Assembly: GCF_020164785.1 (NCBI RefSeq)
Contig: NZ_JAIUGX010000011.1
Coordinates: forward strand, 62,001-126,000
Direction of reading: 5' to 3'
DNA: 64,000 bases
Origin: Mesorhizobium sp. ES1-1
GTDB lineage: Bacteria; Pseudomonadota; Alphaproteobacteria; Rhizobiales; Rhizobiaceae
Under the pieces are notes generated by a model. That model saw nothing but the letters and a program-made list of their open reading frames with translations. It searched no databases and was not told the DNA's origin. Made by a program: the position numbers and the translations under genes. Positions 18,033-25,938 of this stretch are shown in pieces (positions within the stretch are counted from its first letter, which is position 1; the number at the start of each line of letters is the position of its first letter).

Positions 18033-18751
18033 CCTTCGCGCAAGACAGTGGACCGGAACATGGAGGCGACGACGTGCTCGCCGCCGAATATGTTCTTGGC
18101 GTCCTGCCGGCGGACGAGCGTCAGATCGCCTCCCGGCGCATCGATTCCGAAACCGCCTTTGCGCGTCTCGTCGATGGATGGGAGGTGAACCTGTCGCCTC
18201 TCGGCGCCGCCTACCCGGAGATTGAGCCGCCCGCATCCGTGAAGCCGGCCATCGATCGCCGTCTGTTCGCGGCCGGAGCGGCAAGCTCGGCGCAGTCGAA
18301 AACCAGCCTATGGTCCAGCCTTGCCTTCTGGCGCGGGCTGGCTGCGGCCGCGGTTGCCGCGCTCGCAATCTATATTGCCTTGCCCTATCTCAATCCGGTG
18401 GCCGAGCAGCCGCAGGCGCGCCTGGTCGCCTCGCTGGCCGCCGAGGGCAGCGATGTCAAATATCTGGCGGTCTATGACACCGCGCATCACGAGGTCGGCC
18501 TGTCGCATGTCTCCGGTGAGCGCGCTTCCGGCAAGGATTTCGAACTTTGGATGATCGAGGGCAAGAACCCTCCCGTCTCGATGGGCGTGATCCCGGTCGG
18601 ATCGACGACGCATATCGTCGTTTCGCCGGCGGCTCAGCAGAAACTCGCGCAGGGGGCGGTGCTCGCCGTTACCCTCGAACCCGCAGGCGGCTCGCCGACC
18701 GGCAATCCGACCGGACCTCTGGTCGCCTCGGGCGATCTGAAAAGCATCTGA
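18029..18751 (+). CDS. RskA-type membrane anti-sigma factor
   Basis: This protein of about 240 residues has a short cytoplasmic N-terminal anti-sigma region (LAAEYVLGVLPADERQ), one membrane segment (about residues 94-112, GLAAAAVAALAIYIALPYL), and an extracytoplasmic RskA domain with the FELWMIEGKNPPVSMGVIP block. It should hold the sigma factor at the membrane and release it after regulated proteolysis. ATG 18029 overlaps the sigma stop (ATGA); ATG 18017 is an alternative four codons upstream. Confidence 0.9.
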   Translation: MTFAQDSGPEHGGDDVLAAEYVLGVLPADERQIASRRIDSETAFARLVDGWEVNLSPLGAAYPEIEPPASVKPAIDRRLFAAGAASSAQSKTSLWSSLAFWRGLAAAAVAALAIYIALPYLNPVAEQPQARLVASLAAEGSDVKYLAVYDTAHHEVGLSHVSGERASGKDFELWMIEGKNPPVSMGVIPVGSTTHIVVSPAAQQKLAQGAVLAVTLEPAGGSPTGNPTGPLVASGDLKSI

Positions 18752-18973
18752 CCGGCTTAGCGTCACGCTAACATTAAAGCTTGCCGCTTTAAGTCTATCT
18801 CGGGAGAGCTTGGCCGATATCAGCGCGCAAGCCGGCAAACCATCGCGCCCCGGATTCTGTGGCCAGAACAAATAAAATAAGAAATTCGGCGATTCTCTGA
18901 AACTCACGCATTTGTGTTCCGTATCTCCTCGCGTCCCCAAAAATGGGAAGAGAAACCCCGAGGAGTTTACATC

Positions 18974-19531
18974 ATGCGTAAATACGCCACCCTTTTGCTC
19001 GCCGGTACTATTGCCGTTTCCGCGCTCGTGACCGCTGCCTATGCTGAGAACCCGATGGTCGGCGGCGCTGCAATGTATGCCAACAAGAACATCGTCGAGA
19101 ACGCCGTAAACTCGAAGGATCACACGACGCTGGTCGCCGCCGTCAAGGCAGCCGGCCTGGTCGAGACATTGCAGGGCGCCGGACCTTTCACCGTTTTCGC
19201 GCCGACCAACGAGGCTTTCGCCGCGCTGCCGGCCGGCACGGTCGACACGCTGCTCAAGCCCGAGAACAAGGACAAGCTTGTCAAGATCCTGACCTGCCAC
19301 GTCATCGGCGCGAAGGCGATGGCCGCCGACGTCGCCTCGATGGTCAAGGCCGATGGCGGCACGCACAAGGTGAAGACCGTCGGGGGTTGCGAGCTCTCGC
19401 TCAAGGCCGATGGCGGCAAGGTGACCGTGACCGACGAGAACGGCAACGTCGCCAATGTGACGATCGCCGATGTCGAGCAGTCGAACGGTGTCATCCACGT
19501 CGTCGACAAGGTTCTGCTGCCGAAGATGTAA
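18974..19531 (+). CDS. secreted fasciclin (FAS1) domain protein, copy 1
   Basis: This 185-residue protein has an N-terminal signal peptide ending in TAAYA before ENPMVGG. One FAS1 domain follows with the conserved GPFTVFAPTNEAF (H1 box region) and the C-terminal QSNGVIHVVDKVLLP (H2 box). AGGAG lies 8 bases before ATG 18974. FAS1 domains mediate adhesion and are exported. It directly follows a sigma/anti-sigma pair of RskA type; in Mycobacterium SigK-RskA controls the fasciclin proteins MPT70/MPT83. Cysteines at about residues 110 and 140 (TCHVIG, GGCEL) are absent in the second copy. Confidence 0.92.
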   Translation: MRKYATLLLAGTIAVSALVTAAYAENPMVGGAAMYANKNIVENAVNSKDHTTLVAAVKAAGLVETLQGAGPFTVFAPTNEAFAALPAGTVDTLLKPENKDKLVKILTCHVIGAKAMAADVASMVKADGGTHKVKTVGGCELSLKADGGKVTVTDENGNVANVTIADVEQSNGVIHVVDKVLLPKM

Positions 19532-19538
19532 CAAACGA

Positions 19539-19564
19539 CTTGCCGCGGACGAACCTGCGGCAAG
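19539..19564 (+). terminator. hairpin after fasciclin copy 1
   Basis: CTTGCCGC (19539-19546) and GCGGCAAG (19557-19564) form an 8-bp stem with a 10-base loop, starting 8 bp after the stop. No T-run follows, so its strength as an intrinsic terminator is uncertain. Confidence 0.4.
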
Positions 19565-19617
19565 AGCCTCCGTCGATCGCGTTGTCTCACTCGCGTGATC
19601 CGCAATCGACATGCGTG

Positions 19618-19655
19618 CTCCGCGCCGCCCCACGGTCGCCCGTGGCGGTGCGGAG
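19618..19655 (+). terminator. second GC-rich hairpin before msrB
   Basis: CTCCGCGCCGCC pairs with GGCGGTGCGGAG with the loop region around CACGGTCGCCCGTG, and TTTCGTT follows. It probably separates the fasciclin and msrB transcripts, although read-through by the same sigma factor cannot be excluded. Confidence 0.5.
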
Positions 19656-19740
19656 TTTCGTTAGAAGGGGCCCGTCACCGGCTTTTGATTTTTGCGTGAC
19701 GGTATAGTTTGGACAAAAGAGACGACAGGAGAAACTGGTC

Positions 19741-20244
19741 ATGAACCGTCGCGACTTTCTTTTGAGCGGTGCCGCCGCCATTGGCGTGGTTGGAGCCACA
19801 GCCGCATTTCTGCGCATGGGCGGCGCGCAGCCGGCTCTTGCCGCCGAAAAGTTCGAGATCACCAAAACCGACGATGAGTGGAAGGCCATCCTGACGCCGG
19901 CTGCTTTCAACGTGCTGCGCAAGGAAGGCACGGAATATCCCGGCACCAGCCCGCTGCTCAACGAACACCGCAAGGGTACTTTCGCCTGCGCCGGCTGCGA
20001 CCTGCCGGTCTATTCATCGGAGACCAAATTCGATTCCGGCACCGGCTGGCCAAGCTTCTGGCAGGAGATCGCCGGCGGCATCGGCAAGACCGAGGACAGG
20101 TCGCTCGGCATGACCCGCACCGAGGTGCATTGTCGCCGCTGCGGCGGCCATCTCGGCCATGTCTTCGACGATGGCCCGGCGCCGACCGGCCTGCGCCATT
20201 GCATCAACGGCGTGGCCCTGAGCTTCAAGCCCGCCGCAGCCTGA
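19741..20244 (+). CDS. msrB: Tat-exported peptide-methionine (R)-S-oxide reductase
   Basis: This 167-residue protein starts MNRRDFLLSG, a twin-arginine signal, with the cleavage region at PALAAEKF, so the enzyme works in the periplasm. The MsrB core has the two zinc CxxC pairs (CAGC and CRRC), FDSGTGWPSFW, the GGHLGHVFDDGP block and the catalytic cysteine in RHCINGVAL. It reduces methionine-R-sulfoxide in oxidised exported proteins. It lies behind the sigma/anti-sigma/fasciclin genes, which suggests an envelope oxidative stress module. Confidence 0.95.
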   Translation: MNRRDFLLSGAAAIGVVGATAAFLRMGGAQPALAAEKFEITKTDDEWKAILTPAAFNVLRKEGTEYPGTSPLLNEHRKGTFACAGCDLPVYSSETKFDSGTGWPSFWQEIAGGIGKTEDRSLGMTRTEVHCRRCGGHLGHVFDDGPAPTGLRHCINGVALSFKPAAA

Positions 20245-20261
20245 CATTCAGCCTCTCATGA

Positions 20262-20292
20262 AAAAACTCCGGGCTTGCGGCCCGGAGTTTTT
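20262..20292 (+). terminator. strong intrinsic terminator of msrB
   Basis: AAAAACTCCGGGC (20262-20274) and GCCCGGAGTTTTT (20280-20292) are perfect 13-base inverted arms with a 5-base loop, starting 17 bp after the msrB stop. The T-run is part of the right arm. The matching A-run makes it usable from both strands. Confidence 0.9.
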
Positions 20293-20380
20293 GCGTGGTC
20301 AACCATTCGGTCATGGACTGGAGGAGCTTCCCGAAACGGCTTCCCACGGTTGGTATTCGTTGCTTGACGGTCCCAGACGT

Positions 20381-20424
20381 TTCTAACCGCCTGTTCCTGG
20401 AGTTCTAACGGCCTGTTCCTGAAG
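20381..20424. repeat. tandem 22-bp direct repeat
   Basis: Two adjacent copies (20381-20402 and 20403-20424) begin TTCTAACCGCCTGTTCCTG and TTCTAACGGCCTGTTCCTG and agree at 20 of 22 positions. They lie between the msrB terminator and the 3' end of the emrB-like gene. The function is unknown; a replication-slippage duplication is the simplest explanation. Confidence 0.75.
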
Positions 20425-20430
20425 AGAGCG

Positions 20431-22026
20431 TCAATGCCCGCCGCCTCCGCCGCCGGCCGGCGCGGCCGGCTTCCTTATCAGCATGGTGAACAGGCCAAGC
20501 GTCGCGAACAGCACTGTCAACAGATAGAACACGTCCATGAAGGACAGCAGGGCCGCCTGTTGCTGCACCATGCCGGCCAGTTTCGAGATCGCAGCGCTTG
20601 CCGCATCGAGACCATTGGTCTGCTCGAAGCTGAGAGTCATGTTCTGCAGCTTGGTCTGCGCGGCCGCACTTCCCCACTGCACATGCTCGGAGAGCCTGGC
20701 ATAGTGGAAGGCGTTGCGGTCGATCAGCACGGTGTTGATCAGGGCAAGTCCGACCGCGCCGCCGAGGTTGCGGGTGAGATTGAACAGGCCGGAGGCATTC
20801 TTCAGCCTGTCGGGCGGCAAAGTGCCCAGCGCAATGTTGTTGATCGGCACCATGCACAGCATCATCGAACAGCCGCGCAGGATCTGTGGGATGAGCAGTT
20901 CATAGAAATCCCAGTCGGCAGTCAGATGCGTCATCCACCATGTCCCGGTGGCGAAACCGAAAAAGCCGATCATCATCATCAGCCGCAGATCCATCTTGCT
21001 CGACAGGATGCCCGAGATCGGCGCGGTGACGAACATGGCCAGGCCGCTGACGAACAGCGCCTCTCCGATCATCATCGAATCGTAGCCGCGTATGCGGCCG
21101 AGGAAGACCGGATAAAGATAGGTCAGCCCATAGAGGCCGATGCCGATGACGAAGGAGAACAGCGAACCGAAGGCGAAGTTGATGTTGCTGAAGGCCCTCA
21201 GATCGACGATCGGTTCCTCGGCGGTGAACGCCCGCCAGAAGAAAATCACCGCGCCGATGCTCATGACGATGGCGCAGATGAACACACCTTGGTCCTGCAG
21301 CCAGTCATTGTTGGGGCCTTCCTCGAGCACATACTCCATACATCCCAGAAGGGCGGCCATGCCGGCGAGACCCCACCAGTCGAACTTGCTGAACAGCTTG
21401 AGGTTGGGCTTGTCGAAATCGATCAGCGACCAGGCGGCGGTCGCCACCAGTATGCCGGGCACGACATTGACCAGGAACAGCCAGTGCCACGAAAAGGCAT
21501 GGCTGATATAGCCGCCGACTGTCGGGCCGATGGTCGGCGCCAACGTCGCGACAAGGCCGATCATCGGCGAAACGAAAGCGCGGCGCGAGGGTGGGAAAAT
21601 GGTAAAGGCAGCGGCGAATACGCTTGGGATCATGCCGCCCCCGATGAAGCCCTGGACGGCGCGGTAGACGATCATCTGGTCGATGTTGGTAGCGGTCGCG
21701 GCCAAGGCACTGGCCGCGGTGAAGCCCGCCGCCGCTACGGTGAACAGCACGCGGGTCGACAGCATCCGGCTGAGGAACCCCGACAATGGAATCATCACCA
21801 CCTCGGCGATCAGATAGGCGGTCTGCACCCATGGGATTTCATCGGAGCTGGCGCTCAAGCCCGCCTGGATCTCGGACAGCGAGGCCGAGACGATCTGGAT
21901 GTCCAGGATCGCCATGAACATGCCGAACACCATCGCCAGGAAGGCAATGACGCGCCGGGTCGAGATGGTGTCCGGCACCGCCGGCCGGGCCGGTGGTGAT
22001 CCCGCTGTCAGGGTTGCGGTCGCCAT
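20431..22026 (-). CDS. DHA2-type MFS multidrug efflux permease (EmrB-like)
   Basis: This 531-residue protein has about 14 membrane segments and DHA2 features: AILDIQIVSASLSEIQAGL (motif D1) in segment 1, the motif C-like GPTVGGYIS in segment 5 and RAVQGFIGGGMIPS. It ends in GGGGGGH. With the membrane fusion protein encoded upstream it forms an EmrAB-type tripartite pump, presumably with an outer-membrane TolC-type channel encoded elsewhere. The ATG at 22026 lies 22 bp after the emrA-like stop. Control by the divergent TetR gene is likely. Confidence 0.93.
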   Translation of the reverse strand: MATATLTAGSPPARPAVPDTISTRRVIAFLAMVFGMFMAILDIQIVSASLSEIQAGLSASSDEIPWVQTAYLIAEVVMIPLSGFLSRMLSTRVLFTVAAAGFTAASALAATATNIDQMIVYRAVQGFIGGGMIPSVFAAAFTIFPPSRRAFVSPMIGLVATLAPTIGPTVGGYISHAFSWHWLFLVNVVPGILVATAAWSLIDFDKPNLKLFSKFDWWGLAGMAALLGCMEYVLEEGPNNDWLQDQGVFICAIVMSIGAVIFFWRAFTAEEPIVDLRAFSNINFAFGSLFSFVIGIGLYGLTYLYPVFLGRIRGYDSMMIGEALFVSGLAMFVTAPISGILSSKMDLRLMMMIGFFGFATGTWWMTHLTADWDFYELLIPQILRGCSMMLCMVPINNIALGTLPPDRLKNASGLFNLTRNLGGAVGLALINTVLIDRNAFHYARLSEHVQWGSAAAQTKLQNMTLSFEQTNGLDAASAAISKLAGMVQQQAALLSFMDVFYLLTVLFATLGLFTMLIRKPAAPAGGGGGGH

Positions 22027-22048
22027 GGCATTGTTCCCCGTCGGCCGC

Positions 22049-23236
22049 TTAATTCGATGCCGAGGGCGCGGTGCGGCTGTCGACGGCAACGACGACGCTC
22101 AGGCCGGCGCGCAGCTTGCCGCTCTTCAGCACGTCGGCGGGCACGTCGATGCGGACAGGGACGCGCTGCACCACCTTGGTGAAATTGCCGGTGGCGTTCT
22201 CGGGCGGCAGAAGCGAGAAGACCGCGCCGGAAGCCGGCGCCAGCGAGGAGACGGTGCCCTCGAAATCCTGGCTATCGATGGCGTCGACCGAGACCTTGAC
22301 CTTTTCGCCCGGCACCAGCCTGGCAAGCTGCGTCTCCTTGAAATTGGCGACGATGTAGACCTTGTCCAGGGGCACGACGACGGCGAGTTTCTGGCCCGGG
22401 CTGACCAGGTCGCCCTGCTCGACGGAACGGTTGCCAACGACACCGTCATAAGGTGCCTTGAGCACTGTGAACGACAGGTCGCGCAAGGCCTTGTCGCGGC
22501 CAAGCCGAAGCGAAGCGAGCGTACTGGCCGACTCGGCGCGCTGTGCCTCGAGCACGCCGATATTGGCCTGCGCGGCGGCGATCTGCGCGTCGGCGCCAAC
22601 CAGGGCCGCATTGGCCTGGTCGAGCGCGGTCTGCGCATCGTCGAGCTGTGCCTGCGTGCCGACACGCGACTTGACGAGCTGCGCGGCGCGCTGCTGCGCG
22701 CGGCCGGCATTGTCGGCGGCGGCCTGATCCGCGACCTTCTGCGCCTGGGCCTGCTGCAGCGAAGCCCGCGCAGCCTTGGTCTGCGCGTCGATGCGGTCGA
22801 GTGTCTTGTCCAGTGTGGCGATCTGCGCCTCGGCCTGGGCAACCGCGATCTTGTAGTCGCCGTCATCGATCGTCAGCAGCGGGTCGCCGGCCTTGACGTG
22901 CTGGTTCTCGGACACCTTGACCTGATCGACATAGCCGGAGATCTTGGGTGAGACGAATGCCATGTCGGCCTGGATATAGGCGTCGTCGGTCGAGATCATG
23001 AAGCGGCCCGTGGTCCAATAGTCATAGCCGTACCACGCACCGCCGCCCAGCAAGGCGAGCCCGATGACCGGCAGCAGGAATGACCGCACGGAGCGCTTTT
23101 TCTTTACGGGGGCTTCAGGCGTCGGGGGCGGGGCCACCACCGGCTGTGCGGGAAATTCCGGTTGTTCCGTAGCCGGCGCGACCTTGGCGTTGGGAAAAGG
23201 GCGAACTTCGGCGGAGGCGGGCGCGTTCTTGGCCAT
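22049..23236 (-). CDS. HlyD/EmrA-type membrane fusion protein
   Basis: This 395-residue periplasmic adaptor has a proline-rich cytoplasmic N-terminus, one membrane segment (about residues 52-70, LLPVIGLALLGGGAWYGY) and the biotinyl-lipoyl-like barrel with TDDAYIQADMAFVSPKISGYV. A long alanine/glutamine-rich coiled-coil hairpin (about residues 130-230) and the returning half with LKAPYDGVVGNRSVEQGDLV follow. It links the MFS permease to an outer-membrane channel. The promoter region upstream contains a TetR-type operator next to a TATAAC -10 box on the minus strand. Confidence 0.94.
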   Translation of the reverse strand: MAKNAPASAEVRPFPNAKVAPATEQPEFPAQPVVAPPPTPEAPVKKKRSVRSFLLPVIGLALLGGGAWYGYDYWTTGRFMISTDDAYIQADMAFVSPKISGYVDQVKVSENQHVKAGDPLLTIDDGDYKIAVAQAEAQIATLDKTLDRIDAQTKAARASLQQAQAQKVADQAAADNAGRAQQRAAQLVKSRVGTQAQLDDAQTALDQANAALVGADAQIAAAQANIGVLEAQRAESASTLASLRLGRDKALRDLSFTVLKAPYDGVVGNRSVEQGDLVSPGQKLAVVVPLDKVYIVANFKETQLARLVPGEKVKVSVDAIDSQDFEGTVSSLAPASGAVFSLLPPENATGNFTKVVQRVPVRIDVPADVLKSGKLRAGLSVVVAVDSRTAPSASN

Positions 23237-23267
23237 GAGTCTTCTCTAGTAAAAATGTTATAGTACT

Positions 23268-23344
23268 GAACCGTTCGGTTCGATCCGACCGTTGACATAG
23301 CGCGGGAGGAGGACCATATCAAGTGCAATCGAACCGAGTGGTTC
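23268..23344. promoter_or_regulatory. divergent emrAB/tetR control region with two operators
   Basis: Two sites share the pattern GAACC-N4-GGTTC: 23268-23281 (spacer GTTC), next to the TATAAC -10 box of emrA on the minus strand, and 23331-23344 (spacer GAGT), just downstream of a TTGACA box at 23292-23297 on the plus strand. Each lies at the expected place to block one of the divergent promoters. That the adjacent TetR protein binds them is inference. Confidence 0.7.
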
Positions 23345-23368
23345 GAATTATTTCAAAGGTGTCACTCC

Positions 23369-24097
23369 ATGGCCCAGATCCTACCCGATGCCGACCTCGA
23401 TGCCGACAATGACCCGTGCGACGTCCTGCGTCGCGGCCGTCCGGCGGCGGGACAGGATCCGGTCAAGCGCAGCCAGATCATCGACGGCGCCCGCCGCGTC
23501 TTCATCGACAAGGGGTTCGAAGCAGCCTCGATGAACGACATCACGCGCGAGGCCGGCGTGTCCAAGGGGACGATCTATGTCTATTTCGCCAACAAGGAAG
23601 AACTATTCGAGGCGCTGATCGAGGAAGAGCGCGGCACCATCTTCAAGAATATGTACGACTTGCTCGACCGCTCCGACGACCTTCGCCAGACGCTGGTGAA
23701 GTTCGGCAAGGTGCTGTCGCTCAAGATCACCTCGGCCAAGGTCATCCAGGCGCAACGCACGGTGATCGGCGCGTCCGACAGGATACCCGACATGGGCGCG
23801 CGTTTTTACGAGCGCGGCCCCAAGCGTGGCCATGACAAGGTCGTGGCGTTCCTCGACGCCGCGATCGAGCGCGGCCTGTTGCAGATCGACGATGTCGATC
23901 TGGCTGCCTATCAGTTCACGGAACTTTGCCTGGCCGGGCTTTTCCGGCAGTGCATCTTCTCTTACCGTACCAAGGCTCCGAACCAGGAGGAGATCGACCA
24001 TATCGTCAGGTCGGGGGTCGACATGTTCCTGAAGTTCTACGGAACGCAGAAGCTCGCCGAGGACGAGGCCAGCCAAACGATCGCGCCGGACGCATAG
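23369..24097 (+). CDS. TetR-family transcriptional regulator
   Basis: This 242-residue regulator has an N-terminal extension of about 30 residues, then the TetR helix-turn-helix (IIDGARRVFIDKGFE, then MNDITREAGVSKGTIYVYF and KEELFEALI) and a C-terminal ligand domain similar to AefR-type regulators (FYERGPKRGHDKVVAFL). It is divergent from the EmrAB-type pump and very probably represses it and itself. The inducing ligand is unknown. Confidence 0.92.
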   Translation: MAQILPDADLDADNDPCDVLRRGRPAAGQDPVKRSQIIDGARRVFIDKGFEAASMNDITREAGVSKGTIYVYFANKEELFEALIEEERGTIFKNMYDLLDRSDDLRQTLVKFGKVLSLKITSAKVIQAQRTVIGASDRIPDMGARFYERGPKRGHDKVVAFLDAAIERGLLQIDDVDLAAYQFTELCLAGLFRQCIFSYRTKAPNQEEIDHIVRSGVDMFLKFYGTQKLAEDEASQTIAPDA

Positions 24098-24144
24098 GAC
24101 CGAGCCCGCACCATCTTGCCGGACCGAGCTGGGTTTAGGCTTGC

Positions 24145-24867
24145 CTAGCCGCCATTGGCGGCAAGCACGATCGCGGCCTGCAAATCCTCCAGGCCCTCGG
24201 CTTTTTCCGACGAGGTCGCAAGGACGAAGGGAAATGCCGCCGGCCGCTTCTTGATCTTGGCCAGCGTTTCCTCGATCAGCTTCGGCACGCCGGCGGCCTT
24301 GATCTTGTCGGTCTTGGTCAACACGATCTGGTATGACACCGCCGCCTTGTCGAGCAGAGACAGGACTTCATCGTCCTTGGCCTTGATGCCGTGACGGGCG
24401 TCGATCAGCACATAGACGCGCTTCAGCGTGACGCGGCCCTTGAGATAGTCGAAAACCAGCTTGGTCCATTCGTCGACCTTCTCCTTCGGCGCGGTGGCGT
24501 AGCCATAGCCCGGCATGTCGACCAGCGCCAAGGGCGGCAGGTCGGCGCCCTCCCCGGTAAACCCGTCCGGCACGAAATAATTGAGCTCCTGCGTGCGTCC
24601 AGGCGTGTTGGACGTACGCGCCAAGCCCTTCTGGTTGACCAACGCATTGATCAGCGATGACTTGCCGACATTCGAACGGCCGGCGAAGGCGATTTCCGGC
24701 GGCCCTTCCGGCGGCAGGAACTTCATGGCCGGCACGCCGCGGATGAAAATCCAGCCCCGCGTAAACAGGTCGGTGGTGATGATGGTGCTGTTCAGAGCGT
24801 TCAAGCTGCTGGCTCCAGAAGGAGGCCTCGGCCGGATGGGTCGGCCCGTGGCGAAATCGGTTGACAT
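24145..24867 (-). CDS. engB: ribosome biogenesis GTPase EngB/YihA
   Basis: This 240-residue essential GTPase acts in assembly of the large ribosomal subunit. The G-motifs are G1 GRSNVGKS (63-70), G3 DMPGYG, and G4 TKTD, with the TSNTPGRTQ switch. The N-terminal extension of about 45 residues (from the ATG at 24867) is common in rhizobia; internal Met48 is an alternative start. In relatives it lies directly after yidC; here a fasciclin gene lies between them. Confidence 0.96.
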   Translation of the reverse strand: MSTDFATGRPIRPRPPSGASSLNALNSTIITTDLFTRGWIFIRGVPAMKFLPPEGPPEIAFAGRSNVGKSSLINALVNQKGLARTSNTPGRTQELNYFVPDGFTGEGADLPPLALVDMPGYGYATAPKEKVDEWTKLVFDYLKGRVTLKRVYVLIDARHGIKAKDDEVLSLLDKAAVSYQIVLTKTDKIKAAGVPKLIEETLAKIKKRPAAFPFVLATSSEKAEGLEDLQAAIVLAANGG

Positions 24868-25062
24868 GACGGCGGCGCGGACGCTGCCGGCAAGCGCCGT
24901 TCAAAACAGCGTGCTCCGCCCTATAGCACCGATCGCCGGGTGAGCGAGCCCTGCATCACCGCGATTTTCGTTTCGTGACGCAGAAACTCACCGTCGCACC
25001 GGGCATGGCGCAATCCGTTAACAGGGGCCTTGATCGACCTGGACTTTGGTGGTCGCCGGGTG
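24868..25062. other. non-coding gap before engB
   Basis: Between engB and the terminator of fasciclin copy 2 I see no convincing gene; the short frames here have no ribosome-binding sites or family features. The engB promoter should lie here but I cannot point to clear boxes. Confidence 0.4.
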
Positions 25063-25103
25063 ACCAAAAAGAAACCGGGGTCCTGAGAAGGACAGGACCC
25101 CGG
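25063..25103 (-). terminator. intrinsic terminator of fasciclin copy 2
   Basis: On the minus strand CCGGGGTCCTG and CAGGACCCCGG (plus-strand arms 25075-25085 and 25093-25103) form an 11-bp stem with a 7-base loop, followed by TTTCTTTTTGG. It begins 97 bp after the fasciclin stop at 25200. Confidence 0.85.
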
Positions 25104-25199
25104 CATCGCCGGCACGGCTTGCGGAGACGTGGCGGCTCCTCCCTAGTGGGACGGCGGGCCGAGAAGCCCAACGATCCGCCGTCTCTCACCTGGCAGCCG

Positions 25200-25760
25200 T
25201 TACTTCGGCAATAGCACCTTGTTGACGACGTGGATGACGCCGTTCGACTGGTTGACGTCGGCGATGGTCACTCTGGCCTCGCCGCCGGATTCATCCATGA
25301 TGTAGAGCTTGCCCTTCTTGACCTCGGCGGTCAGCGTGTCGCCGGAGACGGTCTTGAGCTCGTATTTGCCGCCCATCGCCTTGGCCTTCTTCATCAATTC
25401 GGCGCCCGACAGCTTACCGGCAACGACATGGGCGGTCAGGACCTTGACGAGCTGGTCCTTGTTCTCCGGCTTGAGCAGCGTATCGACCGTGCCCTTCGGC
25501 AGAGCCGCGAACGCCTTGTTGGTCGGCGCGAAAACAGTGAACGGCCCGGCGCCCTGCAGCGTGTCGACAAGGCCTGCTGCCTTGACGGCGGCGACCAGCG
25601 TCGTGTGATCCTTCGAGTTGACGGCGTTCTCGACGATGTTCTTGCTGGCGTACATCGGCGCGCCGCCGACATTGGGGTTCTTGGCGTAGGCTGGAGCGGC
25701 AAGCGCCGCGCTGGCGACGAGGGCCGATATGGCGATGGTCCTGAATGACGGCAAACGCAT
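25200..25760 (-). CDS. secreted fasciclin (FAS1) domain protein, copy 2
   Basis: This 186-residue protein has a signal peptide ending in APAYA before KNPNVGG, and one FAS1 domain with GPFTVFAPTNKAF and QSNGVIHVVNKVLLP. AGGAGG lies at good distance before the ATG at 25760. It is clearly paralogous to the product of 18974-19531; a 68-bp stretch is identical at 67 positions between them. The C-terminal half differs more (KKAKAMGGKYELKTVSGDTL), and it lacks the two cysteines of copy 1. It sits between engB and yidC, bounded by terminators on both sides, so it is its own unit. Confidence 0.93.
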   Translation of the reverse strand: MRLPSFRTIAISALVASAALAAPAYAKNPNVGGAPMYASKNIVENAVNSKDHTTLVAAVKAAGLVDTLQGAGPFTVFAPTNKAFAALPKGTVDTLLKPENKDQLVKVLTAHVVAGKLSGAELMKKAKAMGGKYELKTVSGDTLTAEVKKGKLYIMDESGGEARVTIADVNQSNGVIHVVNKVLLPK

Positions 25761-25884
25761 GTGTTCTTCCTCCTGATGAGGGCTGATCGGAATGATAGCC
25801 TTTGGAAACGCACAGCAGTCACGCCCCCTGGGGCCAGCGGGTTTCGCTGATCACGGGAATGTGAACAATGCTGGCCGCGCCAAC

Positions 25885-25911
25885 AAAAAAGCCCCGGACG
25901 AACCGGGGCTT
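25885..25911 (-). terminator. intrinsic terminator of the yidC transcript
   Basis: On the minus strand AGCCCCGG and CCGGGGCT (plus-strand positions 25890-25897 and 25903-25910) form an 8-bp stem with a 5-base loop, followed by a run of six T. It lies about 30 bp after the yidC stop. Confidence 0.9.
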
Positions 25912-25938
25912 CCAAGGCTTTCGTGTCTTCCTTCGCGG

